From: Palsa-504 sp963756575
Lineage (GTDB): Bacteria; Actinomycetota; Actinomycetes; Streptosporangiales; Streptosporangiaceae
Length of the DNA stretch: 64,000 nt
Assembly: GCA_963756575.1 (NCBI GenBank)
Contig: CAVWOM010000013.1
Location: forward strand, 248,001 to 312,000
Reading direction: 5' to 3'
Positions 51,226-61,038 of this stretch are shown one piece after another. The notes under the pieces are model-generated. The model made no database searches. It saw only the letters and a program-made list of their open reading frames with translations, and was not told the DNA's origin. Both the position numbers and the translations under genes were made by a program. How positions within the stretch are numbered: the first letter of the stretch is position 1; every line of letters starts with the position of its first letter.

Positions 51226-53468
51226 CGGCCACTGTGGGCCGCAATCACGGCCTGGCCGAGGCTGATGCCGCCGTCGTTGCACGGGACGCGGGCGTGGACG
51301 AGGACGCGGAAGCCGCGCGCCTCGAGCCGGGCGACCGCCGCGTGCAGCAGGAACGTGTTCTGGAACACGCCGCCGGACAGGGCAACCGCGTCCAGGCCGT
51401 GCTGGTCGCGCAGGCGCAGGCAGCCCGCTTCGATCAGGGCGGCGACTCCGTGGTGAAAGCGGGCGGCGATGACGGGGGTGGGGACGTTACTCGTTCGGTC
51501 ATCTAGGAGGGCGTGCAGGAGATCGGAGGCGCGCGCCTGGAACGGGCCTTCGCCGGTTTCGAGGCCGGCTGGGTACGCTTCCAGCTCGGCCGGGTCGGCG
51601 AGCTGCTCGAGCTCGACGGCGGCCTGGCCCTCGTAGTTGATCGCGTCGCGCACGCCGAGCAGGGCGGCGGCCGCGTCGAACAGGCGGCCGGCGCTGGAGG
51701 TGAGCGGGGAGTTCACGCCCCTGGCGGCCATCGCGGTCACGGCGGCCCACTGGTCCGGGTGGCGCTGGGCTACCTCCGCGGCGCGTTCGCCCAGGTAGGC
51801 GGCGGCCATCCGCCACGGCTGGCGGATCGCGGCCGCGCCGCCGGGCATCGGGACCGGGGCCAGGTGGCCGCCGCGTTCGGAGGTTTTCAGGTCCGCGATG
51901 AGGAACTCGCCGCCCCAGATGGTGCCGTCGGGGCCGTAGCCGGTGCCGTCGAAGGCGACCCCGATGACCGGGCCCGCCTCGCCGTTGTCGGCCAGGCAGG
52001 AGGCGATGTGCGCGTGGTGGTGCTGCACGCCGACGAGGTCCAGGCGGTCGTCGGCGTCGGCCAGGTCGAGCGCGTACTTGGTGGACAGGTACTCCGGGTG
52101 CAGGTCGTGCGCGATGACCTGGGGCACGATGTCGAACAGCCGCTTGAAGTGCTCGATGCCCCCGGTGAACGAGCGCAAGGTCTCGGCGTTCTCCAGGTCC
52201 CCGACGTGGTGGGAGACGAACGCGTGCCGCCCCCGCGCCAGGCAGAACGTGTTCTTGAGCTCGGCCCCGCAGGCCAGCACGGGACGGGGGAACGTGCTGG
52301 TCATGGTCAGGGGCTCGGGAACGTAGCCGCGGGAGCGGCGCAGCAGCACCGGCCGGCCCCGGAAGGTGCGGGCGACCGAGTCGTCGGTCCGGACGTGGAT
52401 GGCCCGGTCGTGGGTGAGGAACGCGTCGGCGATGCCCGTCAGCGTTTCCCGCGCCTGGTCGTCGCGGTAGACGATCGGCTCGTCGGAGAGGTTCCCGCTG
52501 GTCAAGACGATGGGACCGGTGGTGGCGGCGAGGAGCAGGTGGTGCAGCGGTGTGTACGGGAGCATGACGCCGAGCTGGCGGTTGCCGGGGGCGGTGGCGG
52601 GGGCGACGTTCGCGCCGGCGCGGCGCGGGAGCAGGACGATGGGGCGGGCCGGGCTGGTCAGCAGGGCGGCGGCGGCGGTGTCGATCGCGGCCAGTTCTCT
52701 CGCCGCGGCCAGGTCGGCGGCCATGACCGCGAAGGGCTTGTCCTCGCGGTGCTTGCGGGATCGGAGTCCGGCGACGGCGAGTCCGGCCGCGGCGTCGGCG
52801 GCCAGGTGGTAGCCGCCGAGGCCCTTGATGGCGAGGATCTTGCCGTTCCGGAGGAGTTCCGCGGCTTGGTTGACCGGGTCTTCGCTGTCGTCGTCCAGGG
52901 TGAGCCGGGGGCCGCAGGCCGGGCAGCAGGTGGGCTGGGCGTGGAAGCGGCGGTCGGCGGGGTCGTGGTACTCGGCGGCGCACGCCGCGCACATGGCGAA
53001 CGGCGCCATCGTGGTGCTGGGGCGGTCGTAGGGGACGTCGCGGACGATGGTGAACCGGGGCCCGCAGTTGGTGCAGTTGATGAAGGGGTACTGGTGGCGC
53101 CGGTCGGCCGGGTCGGCGAGCTCGCGCAGGCAGTCGGCGCAGGTCGCGGTGTCGGCCGAGACCAGCGTCCGGCGGGGGCCGGTGTTTTCGCTCGCTGCGA
53201 TAACAAAGGCTTTTTCCGAACGAGCGGGGCTGATCGCGCGGCTAGTGACCTTCTCGATGCGTGCCAGCGGGGGCGCTTCGGCCTCGAGCCGACGCAGGAA
53301 CTCGGCCACCGCGGCGGGCGTTCCCTCGATTTCGGCGAACACGCCGTCGGTGTCGTTGCCGACCAGGCCGGTCAGGCCCAGGCCGGTGGCCAGGGCATAT
53401 ACGAACGGGCGGAAGCCGACGCCCTGGACCACGCCTGCCACCCGGACGGCCGTCCGCACCGTCCCCAT
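51222..53468 (-). CDS. hypF: HypF carbamoyltransferase
   Basis: Protein of 748 residues. ATG 53468 has GGAGG 8 bp upstream; the GTG at 53477 is too close to it. Domains: N-terminal acylphosphatase (VVQGVGFRPFVYALA), two zinc-finger pairs (CADC with CTNCGPRF; CAAC with CCPACGPRL), a YrdC-like domain (KGLGGYHLAAD), and a Kae1-like domain (HHHAHIASCLADNG and ALSGGVFQNTFLLH). HypF makes carbamoyl-adenylate and transfers the carbamoyl group to the HypE C-terminal Cys. It converges with hypE. Confidence 0.93.
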   Translation of the reverse strand: MGTVRTAVRVAGVVQGVGFRPFVYALATGLGLTGLVGNDTDGVFAEIEGTPAAVAEFLRRLEAEAPPLARIEKVTSRAISPARSEKAFVIAASENTGPRRTLVSADTATCADCLRELADPADRRHQYPFINCTNCGPRFTIVRDVPYDRPSTTMAPFAMCAACAAEYHDPADRRFHAQPTCCPACGPRLTLDDDSEDPVNQAAELLRNGKILAIKGLGGYHLAADAAAGLAVAGLRSRKHREDKPFAVMAADLAAARELAAIDTAAAALLTSPARPIVLLPRRAGANVAPATAPGNRQLGVMLPYTPLHHLLLAATTGPIVLTSGNLSDEPIVYRDDQARETLTGIADAFLTHDRAIHVRTDDSVARTFRGRPVLLRRSRGYVPEPLTMTSTFPRPVLACGAELKNTFCLARGRHAFVSHHVGDLENAETLRSFTGGIEHFKRLFDIVPQVIAHDLHPEYLSTKYALDLADADDRLDLVGVQHHHAHIASCLADNGEAGPVIGVAFDGTGYGPDGTIWGGEFLIADLKTSERGGHLAPVPMPGGAAAIRQPWRMAAAYLGERAAEVAQRHPDQWAAVTAMAARGVNSPLTSSAGRLFDAAAALLGVRDAINYEGQAAVELEQLADPAELEAYPAGLETGEGPFQARASDLLHALLDDRTSNVPTPVIAARFHHGVAALIEAGCLRLRDQHGLDAVALSGGVFQNTFLLHAAVARLEARGFRVLVHARVPCNDGGISLGQAVIAAHSGR

Positions 53469-53614
53469 CGGCCTCACCTCCCCCCGTCTACGGAGGATAT
53501 TCCCGTGTCGTGCAATCTAGATGAAACAAATCATTGATCTGTTACCTAGTGCGGGGTTACCTTCGAGTCACTATCAGACCTGGGCCTGAGCGCTCCACGG
53601 TAAGGGGTGACCGC

Positions 53615-55636
53615 ATGTCAGGGACCGCCGCGCAGCCCGTCCCGAGCCGGCCTGGATTGGCCGCCTCGCTCGTCAGACGTCAGATCGACCACTATCCAGA
53701 GACCAGGCCCAGGATCATGTACCTGGCCATCACGGTCCTCGCCACGATCACGCTGTACTACGAGCTGTACGTCGGCGGCTCGGTGTCCACGCTGATCCTG
53801 AACAACCTGCACATGAGCTTCACGTTCTACGTGCTGACGCTGGCGGTCGGTAACCTGATCGGCGCGTTCGGCTCGCTGTTCGCCGGGCTCACGGACCGGC
53901 TCGGCCGGGCCAACCTGGTCGTCTTCGGGCTCTTCTTCACCGGGATCTTCGTGGCGTTCATCTTGCCCGCCGCGACCGACAAGTGGACCTTCACCATCGA
54001 GGGTTTCGTGGTCGGCGTCGTCGAGGGCATCTGCCTCGTCGCCACCCCGGCGCTGATCAGGGACTTCTCCCCGCAGGTGGGCCGGGCCACGGCCATGGGC
54101 TTCTGGACCAGCGGCCCGGTGGTGGGCAGCCTCATCGTCTCGGTGGTGGGCAGCGCGACCGTGCCCTCGATCGTGAACGACCCGCGGTTCTGGACCCACG
54201 AGTACCGCATCTGCGGCATCGCCGGCCTGGTCGTGTTCGTGATCGCCCTGATCGGGCTCAAGGAGCTGTCCCCGGCGCTGCGCGACCAGCTCATGGTGAA
54301 CATGCGGGACCGGGTGCTGATCGAGGCGCGGGCCAAGGGCATCAGCGAGGCCGACCTCGCCGCCGCGCTGAAGAACCCGTTCCGCCAGCTGCTCAAGCCC
54401 GACATCATCATCTCGGCCTTCGCGGTGTCGATCATGCTGCTCATCTACTACACCGCGGTCGGCTTCCAGGTGATCTACCTCAACAGCGTGTTCGGCTTCT
54501 CGCTGAAGGACGCCAACGGGCTGGGCAACTGGAACTGGGGCTTCAACGTCATCGCGGTCGTCCTGATCGGGATCGTCTCCGACCGGTTCCGGGTGCGTAA
54601 GCCGTTCATGGTCATCGGCGGCGTTCTCGGCGCGGTGATGGTGGTCGTCTACCTGGAGCAGGCCGGGCACCACCCCGGCTACTACAGCGTCGCCATCATG
54701 CTGGCCCTGCTGTCCCTCGGCCTGGGCATCGCCTACACGCCGTGGATGGCCAGCTTCACCGAGACCGTGGAGGCGCGCAACCCGGCGCTCACCGCGACCG
54801 GCCTGGCCATCTGGGGCTGGATCATCCGGATCGTCGTGGCGGGCGCGTTCTTCCTCGTCCCGGTGGTGATCAACACGGTGACGCCGCTGGTCAGCTACGG
54901 CGGCACGGTGGCGACCTACGCGTCCCAGTACTCCAGCCAGATCGCCTTCGCCACCGCCCACCCGGACATCGTGGCGACCGCGCAGAAGATCCCGCCGAAC
55001 GTGATCGCCACCGCGCAGAAGATCCCGCCGGACGTGATCGCCATCGCGCAGAAGGACGGCCCCCAGCTGGCCAGCGCGCAGAAGTTCGCGCCCGAGCTGG
55101 CCGTGATCCAGGCCCACCCGGCGCTGTTCACCAAGCTCGCCACCTACTCCAGCCCGGCCAAGATCCCGCCCGCGCTGCTGAACCAGGCGATCGCCGCGGC
55201 CGGCGGCGGGGCCAAGGGCCTCGGGGTGCTGACCACGATCTCGGCCAACAAGGCCGCGATCAACGGCGTCATCGCGGTCGCGCCGGATCTGCAGAAGGTC
55301 CAGCCGTACGCGGCGGACCTGCAGACCATCGCGCCGTACGCGACGCAGCTGGGAACCATCGCGCCTTACTCGGCCCAGCTGACGGCGCTGTCCAAGGTGC
55401 CGCCGCAGGTCTTCCCCTACCTCCAGGCTCACGCCGCGGCGGTGCAGAAGGCCGCGGCCACGACGGCCGGGCAGTGGAAGACCTGGTACTGGATCTGCTT
55501 CGGCGGGATCATCTTCTTCCTGCTCAGCATCCCGCTGCTGCGCGGCCGCTGGCGGACGCGTGACGCCAAGGCCGACGAGGCCGCGCACGAGGCCAAGGTC
55601 CAAGAGGAAATGGCCAAGCTGCAGGCCACTGTCTAG
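53615..55636 (+). CDS. MFS transporter with a large, repeat-containing extracytoplasmic loop
   Basis: Protein of 673 residues, ATG 53615 after AGGGG; a 27-residue longer frame is unsupported. MFS features: YVGGSVSTLILNNLH, FAGLTDRLGRANL and about eleven hydrophobic segments before residue 450. Then, before a last transmembrane span (WKTWYWICFGGIIFFLLSI), an insertion of some 180 residues has direct repeats: 'TAQKIPPNVIA' three times and 'IAPYATQLGT' units. Ends in a basic, helical tail. Substrate unknown; nearest gene is a TetR regulator on the opposite strand. Followed by a strong terminator. Confidence 0.78.
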   Translation: MSGTAAQPVPSRPGLAASLVRRQIDHYPETRPRIMYLAITVLATITLYYELYVGGSVSTLILNNLHMSFTFYVLTLAVGNLIGAFGSLFAGLTDRLGRANLVVFGLFFTGIFVAFILPAATDKWTFTIEGFVVGVVEGICLVATPALIRDFSPQVGRATAMGFWTSGPVVGSLIVSVVGSATVPSIVNDPRFWTHEYRICGIAGLVVFVIALIGLKELSPALRDQLMVNMRDRVLIEARAKGISEADLAAALKNPFRQLLKPDIIISAFAVSIMLLIYYTAVGFQVIYLNSVFGFSLKDANGLGNWNWGFNVIAVVLIGIVSDRFRVRKPFMVIGGVLGAVMVVVYLEQAGHHPGYYSVAIMLALLSLGLGIAYTPWMASFTETVEARNPALTATGLAIWGWIIRIVVAGAFFLVPVVINTVTPLVSYGGTVATYASQYSSQIAFATAHPDIVATAQKIPPNVIATAQKIPPDVIAIAQKDGPQLASAQKFAPELAVIQAHPALFTKLATYSSPAKIPPALLNQAIAAAGGGAKGLGVLTTISANKAAINGVIAVAPDLQKVQPYAADLQTIAPYATQLGTIAPYSAQLTALSKVPPQVFPYLQAHAAAVQKAAATTAGQWKTWYWICFGGIIFFLLSIPLLRGRWRTRDAKADEAAHEAKVQEEMAKLQATV

Positions 55637-55663
55637 TTCTAGCTAGTCAGGTCAGAGCGCCAG

Positions 55664-55707
55664 AAAGCATCCTCTCCCCGGGGCGACCTGGGGGGAGGAT
55701 GCTTTTT
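55664..55707 (+). terminator. Rho-independent terminator after the MFS gene
   Basis: Stem AAAGCATCCTCTCCCC with complement GGGGGGAGGATGCTTT and a GGGGCGACCT loop, followed by TTTTT; it lies 28 bp after the MFS stop. Confidence 0.9.
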
Positions 55708-55752
55708 GTGTTTGTGTTTGTGTTCGTGTTCGTGCTTGTGCTTGTGCTTGTG
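55704..55752. repeat. Hexanucleotide microsatellite
   Basis: About eight hexamers of form GTGTTT, GTGTTC, GTGCTT after the terminator and just before the 3' end of the TetR gene. Confidence 0.75.
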
Positions 55753-55757
55753 CGCGG

Positions 55758-56531
55758 CTAGGGGAGGATGCCCTCGATGATGGCCTGCTGGAGCCGGTTG
55801 GCGGTCTCGACGTCGGGCTTGCGCGCGGCGATCACGTCCGCGTAGAGGAACGACTCGCCCAGCCGGACCAGCGCGTACGCCAAGGCGCTCGGCTCGGTGA
55901 TCGTGACCAGGCCGAATTCCTCCATGTCCTGGCGCAGCAGGACCTCGTTGAAGGCCACGATGCCGCTCTGCACCCGGCCGCGCGGATCGGTGAGCACGCG
56001 CAGGGTCAGGGCCGGCTCCTCATCGAGCAGCCTTCTCAGCCCGGTCGAGCCGGCCACCATCGCGTTGATGTGGCGGATGGTGCCGGGGGTGTGCAATTCA
56101 CCTTCGGGCCGTTCGGCTTCCCAGCGCTCGACGGCGATCTCCAGCATGCGTTCGGTCAGGCGCCACAGGGCCTGGCTGATGAGCTCCTCGCGGCTGCCGA
56201 CACGGCGGAACAGGGTCACCCGGGAGACTCCGAGCTCGTCGGCGAGCCCCTGCATGTCCAGGCGGCGGCCTTCGTAGATCCACCGGGCCGCGGTGGACAC
56301 GACGCGGGCGGCGTTGTTGGTGGCGGTGCTGCTGGCGGTGGCCTTGCTCGGCGCGTTGGCGGCGGCGCTGGTGGTGGCGGTGCTGCTGGCGGTGGCCTTG
56401 CTCGGCGCGTCGGCGGCGGCGCTGGTTTCCGGCGGCGTCTCGGGGCTGGCCTTAATCGCAGCCTCGCCCGTTGCCTCGGAGGCGGCCCGGTTCCGGTGGC
56501 CTGGCAGGCGCTTGAGGGTGCGAGCCTTCAT
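55758..56531 (-). CDS. TetR-family regulator with a repetitive N-terminal extension
   Basis: Protein of 257 residues, ATG 56531. The first about 75 residues are Ala/Ser/Thr-rich low complexity with an 18-residue repeat (TSAAANAPSKATASSTAT, twice). The HTH follows: ARWIYEGRRLDMQGLADELGVSRVTLFRRVGSREEL, and the C-terminal ligand domain resembles the QsdR-type. Such regulators usually control a neighbouring transporter, here likely the MFS gene, though the two converge. Confidence 0.7.
   Translation of the reverse strand: MKARTLKRLPGHRNRAASEATGEAAIKASPETPPETSAAADAPSKATASSTATTSAAANAPSKATASSTATNNAARVVSTAARWIYEGRRLDMQGLADELGVSRVTLFRRVGSREELISQALWRLTERMLEIAVERWEAERPEGELHTPGTIRHINAMVAGSTGLRRLLDEEPALTLRVLTDPRGRVQSGIVAFNEVLLRQDMEEFGLVTITEPSALAYALVRLGESFLYADVIAARKPDVETANRLQQAIIEGILP
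56319..56426. repeat. 54-bp direct repeat within the TetR gene
   Basis: Two copies of a 54-bp unit (56319 and 56373) differing at one base, encoding the two 18-residue Ala/Ser/Thr repeats. Confidence 0.85.
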
Positions 56532-56969
56532 GATCTCACCACCGGGATCCGTGCGGAAATTTCCACCACGCTGTCTACGTTAACCCGCGCCTGGAGATCG
56601 GGTTAGCCCGGTGCCCGGACCTGCGTCCAGATTTCGTACCACCTCGGACGGGCCGGCCCGGTAACCCCGGGGCGCGCCTGTCGTCACGGGTAACTACTCT
56701 CCCACCGTTGCCGCCTGGCACACCCGTCCCGAGTCTCCCCGAGCATCACACGGCACCGGCCGCAGGCAGCCACCTCATTGTGACAGTGCTGTGGTCGGGG
56801 CCACCTCGATGTGGCATCGCGGTGGTTAGCGGTCGGCCCGGGCGGGCCTCGGCTGTACCGCACGACCCACAGGAAACAGCTGCCCCAGGCCCCGGGCCCT
56901 CACCGTGGATGAACCGCGCCCATGGAGCATCGACCCGGTTCTGGGCGGAGATTGAAGCGACGGGATTAG
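56532..56969. other. Intergenic region without a gene
   Basis: No gene is supported here. It contains the inverted repeat TAACCC (56581) / GGGTTA (56600), possibly a TetR operator, but nothing else stands out. Confidence 0.5.
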
Positions 56970-58341
56970 TCACTTTGGCCCGGTGGGCCCCAGTCGCCCC
57001 AGCCGGGTGCGGGCGTAGCGGCTGGGGTGCCGATGCTGGCCGGGGCCTGGGGGCTGGTCGCGGGGCGGAAGGCGGTCGTGGGGTGGGAGGCGGTCGTGGG
57101 GTGGGAGATGGTCGCGGGGTGGGAGGGGGGGGTGGGAGGCGGTTGTGGGGTGGGAGGTGGCCGTGGGGTGGGAGGTGGCCGGGGTTCGGTGGTGGGAGGG
57201 GGGGCCTGTGCGGCGGGAGGGGGTGCGGGGGCGGCGGGTGGTGAGGATGAGGAGGAGGGAGCCGCCTAGGAGGAGGAGGGCGGCGCCGGCGGCGATCAGG
57301 GGTAGCGGGGAGCGGGGCTGGGGGGCGGCGGGAGCGACCGTGACGGTCAGGGCGGCGGCGGTGCGGGCGGTACGGGAGCGTTGGGTGGTGCCGGTGACCG
57401 AGGTGTGGACGCGGACGGGGTAGGTGTCACCGGCGAGGGCGGCGGCCGGGACGGGGCCGGTGAGGGTGATCTGGCGGGAGGCTCCGGCGGGGAGGGTTCC
57501 GGTGCAGGTGAGCGTGCGGAGGTGGCAGCGCAGGCCGGAGCTGCCCGGGCCGGAGCTGCCCGGGCCGGAGCCGGTCGGGCCGGAGCCGCCCGAGCCTGAG
57601 CTGCCCGGGCCGGAGCCGGGCGTGGCGCGCAGGGTGGCGGCGGTTACGCCGGGGGGGAGGGTGAAGGTGACGGTGACGCCGTAGGCGGCCTGGGCGGAGG
57701 CGGCGTTGGCGACGGTGACCGGGGCGTCGAACGTGCCGCCGACCGGGCCGCGGCTGCGGCCCGGGGTCATGGTGACGGCGCTGTAGCCGATACTCCAGCG
57801 GGATGTCGTCCCGGCCGCGGGCGGGGAGCAGGGGCGGCCGACGATCTCGGCGCCGGGTACGACCGGGCCGGCGGTGGCGGCGCAGATGCCGGTCCCGGCC
57901 TTGGTTCCGGTCCCGGCCTTGGTTCCGGTCCCGGTCTTGGTTCCGGCCGGCGGCGGCGGGGCTGGTCAGGTGGGCGGAGCGGTAGCGCCAGAGCTGGGCG
58001 GGGGTGCCGGCGCACTGGGCGGCGAAGTCGATGAACAGGGCGGCGCCGGGGATGGCTTCCAGGCAGTAGCCGTTGCCGTTCATCAGCACGCCGTCGGGGG
58101 TCAGCGACCACTGCTGGCCCTGGAGCGCGTGGTCGCAGTGCTCCAGGGTGACGCCGGAGCCGTTCCCGCCCGCCTCCCAGCACAGGCCGGGGTGACCGAG
58201 GGCGCTGATCTGCACCGGCCCGATGGTGGTCCCGCCGCCAGCCCAGGCGCTGAGCTGACCGGCGGATGTCATGATGAGCAGGACCGCGAAGATCCCCAGC
58301 CAGCGACCGACCCGCACGCTGCCTCCCCGACGCTTTGTCAC
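56970..58341 (-). CDS. Secreted ricin-type lectin membrane protein (apparent frameshift)
   Basis: Signal peptide (WLGIFAVLLIMTSAGQLSAWA) and a ricin-B-like lectin segment (HPGLCWEAGGNGSGVTLEHCDH, GQQWSLTPDGVLMNGNGYCLE) run from GTG 58341. The frame then enters an Asp/Arg repeat, and the rest of the protein is open in the +1 frame from about 57950: TGICAATAGPVVPGAEI, a DUF11-like segment (VANAASAQAAYGVTVTFTLPPG), a transmembrane span (LPLIAAGAALLLLGGSLLLIL) and a Pro/His/Thr-rich tail. One extra base near 57946, in a Lys/Thr/Gly repeat, explains both frames. Repaired length is about 456 residues. Probably surface sugar binding. Confidence 0.65.
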
Positions 58342-58378
58342 AGATAGTGACCGAACGATTACGGTGGCAGCCTACCGG

Positions 58379-59954
58379 TCAGCGGCGCGTCGCGGCGGCC
58401 CAGTCGGTTTCCTCCCTTAGCTTCCGTTTGAGCAGCTTGCCCCCGGGGTTGCGGGGCAGGGGCGTGGCGCTGACCGCGACGAACTGCGGGACCTTGAAGT
58501 CGGCGATGTGCTCGCCCAGGTAGCCCAGCACGGCCGGGACGTCCAGGGTGGCGCCGGGCATCGGGACGATCACCGCACCCACCTTCTCCCCCATCATCTC
58601 GTCGGGCACGCCCAGGACCGCGGCCTCGTACACGCCCGGCGCGCCCGCCAGAGCGTTCTCGACTTCGACGCAGTAGACGTTCTCGCCGCCGCGGTTGATC
58701 ATGTCCTTGACTCGGTCGACCAGGTAGACCAGGCCCTCGTCGTCGATCCGGGCCAGGTCGCCGCTGTGCAGCCAGCCGTCGACGAACGCCTCGGCGGTCG
58801 CCTCCGGCTTGTTCCAGTAACCGGAGACGATGTTCGGCCCGCGGATGAGCAGCTCGCCGGTGCCGTCCGGGCCCACGTCGTCGAGGCGGACGTCGCACAC
58901 GGGGGCGGGGAAGCCGAACAGAGTCGGCGTGAGCCACGAACTCGTTCGGTAGAAAGGTCGAGACGCTGGAGGTCTCGGTCAGGCCGAAGCCGTTGCCCAG
59001 CCGGGCCTGCGGGAACGCCTTGGCCAGCCGGGCCACCAGGTCGGGCGCGATCGGCGCCCCGCCGTAGGAGACCGAGCGGACCCGGGAGATGTCGGTGTCG
59101 GCGAAGGCGGGTGAGTTGATGGCCAGCCAGTAGATGGCCGGCACGGTGACCATGGTGTCGATCTGCTCGTCCTCGATGGCGTGCAGGAACGCGCCGACCT
59201 CGAAGGCGGGCATGATGACGGCGGTGCCGCCCACGTAGAAGGCCACCAGCAGCTGACTGTTGCAGCCGGTCACGTGGAACAGCGGGACCGAGATCAGGGT
59301 GCGCAGCCCGCCCGGGTCGACTCTGCCAGCTCCGGGGGGGACGACCCCCCCGAGCCCCCCCGGACCCCCGAGGAGCGAGCGGCGGCAGGTCTCGGCGTTG
59401 GACAGGAAGTTCTCGTGGGTGGTCACCGCGCCCTTGGGGAAGCCGGTGGTGCCGCTGGTGTAGAAGATCGCGGCCGGGGCGGACGGCTCCTGGTCGTCCA
59501 CGATCAGCGGGTCGCCGTCGGGCAGCGGGGCACCGGGGAGGAAGACGTGCTTGGCCCCGGAGTCGGTGATCACGTAGTCCGCTTCGGCGTCGGTGAAGCG
59601 GGTGTTGACCGGGACGACGATCGCGTCGGCCAGCAGGGCGCCGCAGAAGGCCAGCACCCAGTCGGCGCCGTTACCCAGCCGGATGGCCACCCGGTCGCCG
59701 CGCTCGACGCCGTACTGGGCGCGCAGGCCGCCCGCCACATGGGCCGCGCGGTCCCACAGCGACGCGTAGCTCAGCCGCGGGCCGCCGCCGGTCTCGACCA
59801 CGGCCTCGGCCGGGCCGGACGTCTCGACCGACGAACGGAGCATCTGCACCAGGTTGCGGGGCAGGCCCTCGTAGCGCTTGATGCCGTCGGGGCCGCGGGT
59901 GACCCCGGTCATGTCGAAGATGCCGCCTAGCTCGCTGTGGTCAGAGGTGCTCAT
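58379..59954 (-). CDS. FadD-type acyl-CoA synthetase (apparent frameshift)
   Basis: Acyl-adenylate ligase, ATG 59954 overlapping the phosphotriesterase stop (ATGA). IFYTSGTTGFPKGAVTTHEN and VSYGGAPIAPDLVARLAKAF are intact; the frame breaks near 58918-58922, after EFVAHADSV, and continues in the next frame as CDVRLDDVGPDGTGELLIRG, then GDLARIDDEGLVYLVDRVKD and GGENVYCVEVENAL with the C-terminal Lys region NPGGKLLKRKL. Repair by deleting one base gives about 524 residues. Co-transcribed with a phosphotriesterase-like gene; substrate unknown. Confidence 0.75.
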
Positions 59955-60958
59955 GCGGCGTCCTTCCGGGTGAAGTAGCGGACCGGGTTCTCGATCATCA
60001 TGGTGTCGATCTGGGCCTGGGTGACCCCGCCCGCCAGCAGGGCGGGCAGCACGTCGTCGGTGATGTGCTCGAAGTGCCAGTTCGGCGCGGCGGCGGCGCG
60101 GGCGGCGTCGTGGGCGGCGCCGAAGTAGTCGATGAAGCAGCTGGCGTCGTGGGACAGGACCATCCGGTCGGCGTAGCCGCGGGAGGCCAGGGCGATGATG
60201 GTCTTGACTCGTTCGGCGGTCGGGTTGAAAAGGTCGAGGCCGAAACGGTCCATCCCCAGCGTCACCCCGGTGTCGGCGAGCTCGGTGAGGTAGTCGAGAT
60301 CGTTGCTGTCCCCCGCGTGCCCGATCACCACCTTGGTGAGGTCGACCCCTTCCTCGCCGAAGATCCGCACCGCGGTCCGGCCGGTCTGGTGCGGGCCCGA
60401 GGTGTGCACGGTGATGGGCGCGCCGGTCTCGACGTGGGTGCGGGCGATCGCGCGGGCGATGCGCTCGATCCCGGGCGAGGGCTCCGGGGTCTCCAGGGCG
60501 AACTTCAAGAAGGCGGCCTTGACCCCGGTGCCGGCGATGCCGTCGGTGATGTCACCGCTGAAGTCGGTGACCATCGGCTCGGGGACGTCGATCAGGTTGC
60601 CGGGGCCGCGGTAGGCGTACTGCTGGGGCAGCTCCTCGTAGACGTACAGGCCGGTGGCCACGATGATGTTGACCGGCGTCTGCTCCGCGATCCGCTGGAT
60701 CCGGGGGATGTACCGGCCCAGGCCCCAGACGGTCGGGTCGACGATCGTGGAGATGCCTTTGGCGTGCATCGAGTTCAGCTTGGCGATGGCGTCGGCGACC
60801 CGGTATTCCTCGTCCCACCAGTCGGCGCCGTAGTTCTGCATGTGCTCGGTGGACATGACGAAGACGTGCTCGTGCATCAGGACCTGGCCCAGGTCGCTCA
60901 GCTCGACCGGGCCACGTACGGTCTCCACGGTTGCCACAGATTGGTCCCCTTCCGACAT
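59951..60958 (-). CDS. Phosphotriesterase-family metal hydrolase
   Basis: Protein of 335 residues; ATG 60958 suits the conserved LMHEHVF start of the PTE barrel. Metal ligands: HEH near residue 27-29, likely carbamylated Lys in FLKFAL, His of TVHTSGPH and VVIGHAGDS, and Asp of LSHDASC. Family members include lactonases and phosphotriesterases; the lactone or ester substrate here is unknown. It starts a two-gene operon with a FadD (ATGA overlap), suggesting a lactone whose acid is then CoA-activated. Divergent from the RCK protein gene over 80 bp. Confidence 0.8.
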   Translation of the reverse strand: MSEGDQSVATVETVRGPVELSDLGQVLMHEHVFVMSTEHMQNYGADWWDEEYRVADAIAKLNSMHAKGISTIVDPTVWGLGRYIPRIQRIAEQTPVNIIVATGLYVYEELPQQYAYRGPGNLIDVPEPMVTDFSGDITDGIAGTGVKAAFLKFALETPEPSPGIERIARAIARTHVETGAPITVHTSGPHQTGRTAVRIFGEEGVDLTKVVIGHAGDSNDLDYLTELADTGVTLGMDRFGLDLFNPTAERVKTIIALASRGYADRMVLSHDASCFIDYFGAAHDAARAAAAPNWHFEHITDDVLPALLAGGVTQAQIDTMMIENPVRYFTRKDAA

Positions 60959-61038
60959 CGCCCGCATTTTGGAAAGTACTGTTGCGGAGCGTCTCAAGGC
61001 GTCCATGATCATGTCAACGATCCCGTTATGATCACCGC

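Noticed and set aside
56708..57244. Plus-strand frame of 178 codons
   Set aside because: Gly/Arg/Trp-rich antisense of the Pro/His-rich lectin tail; it has no supporting motif.
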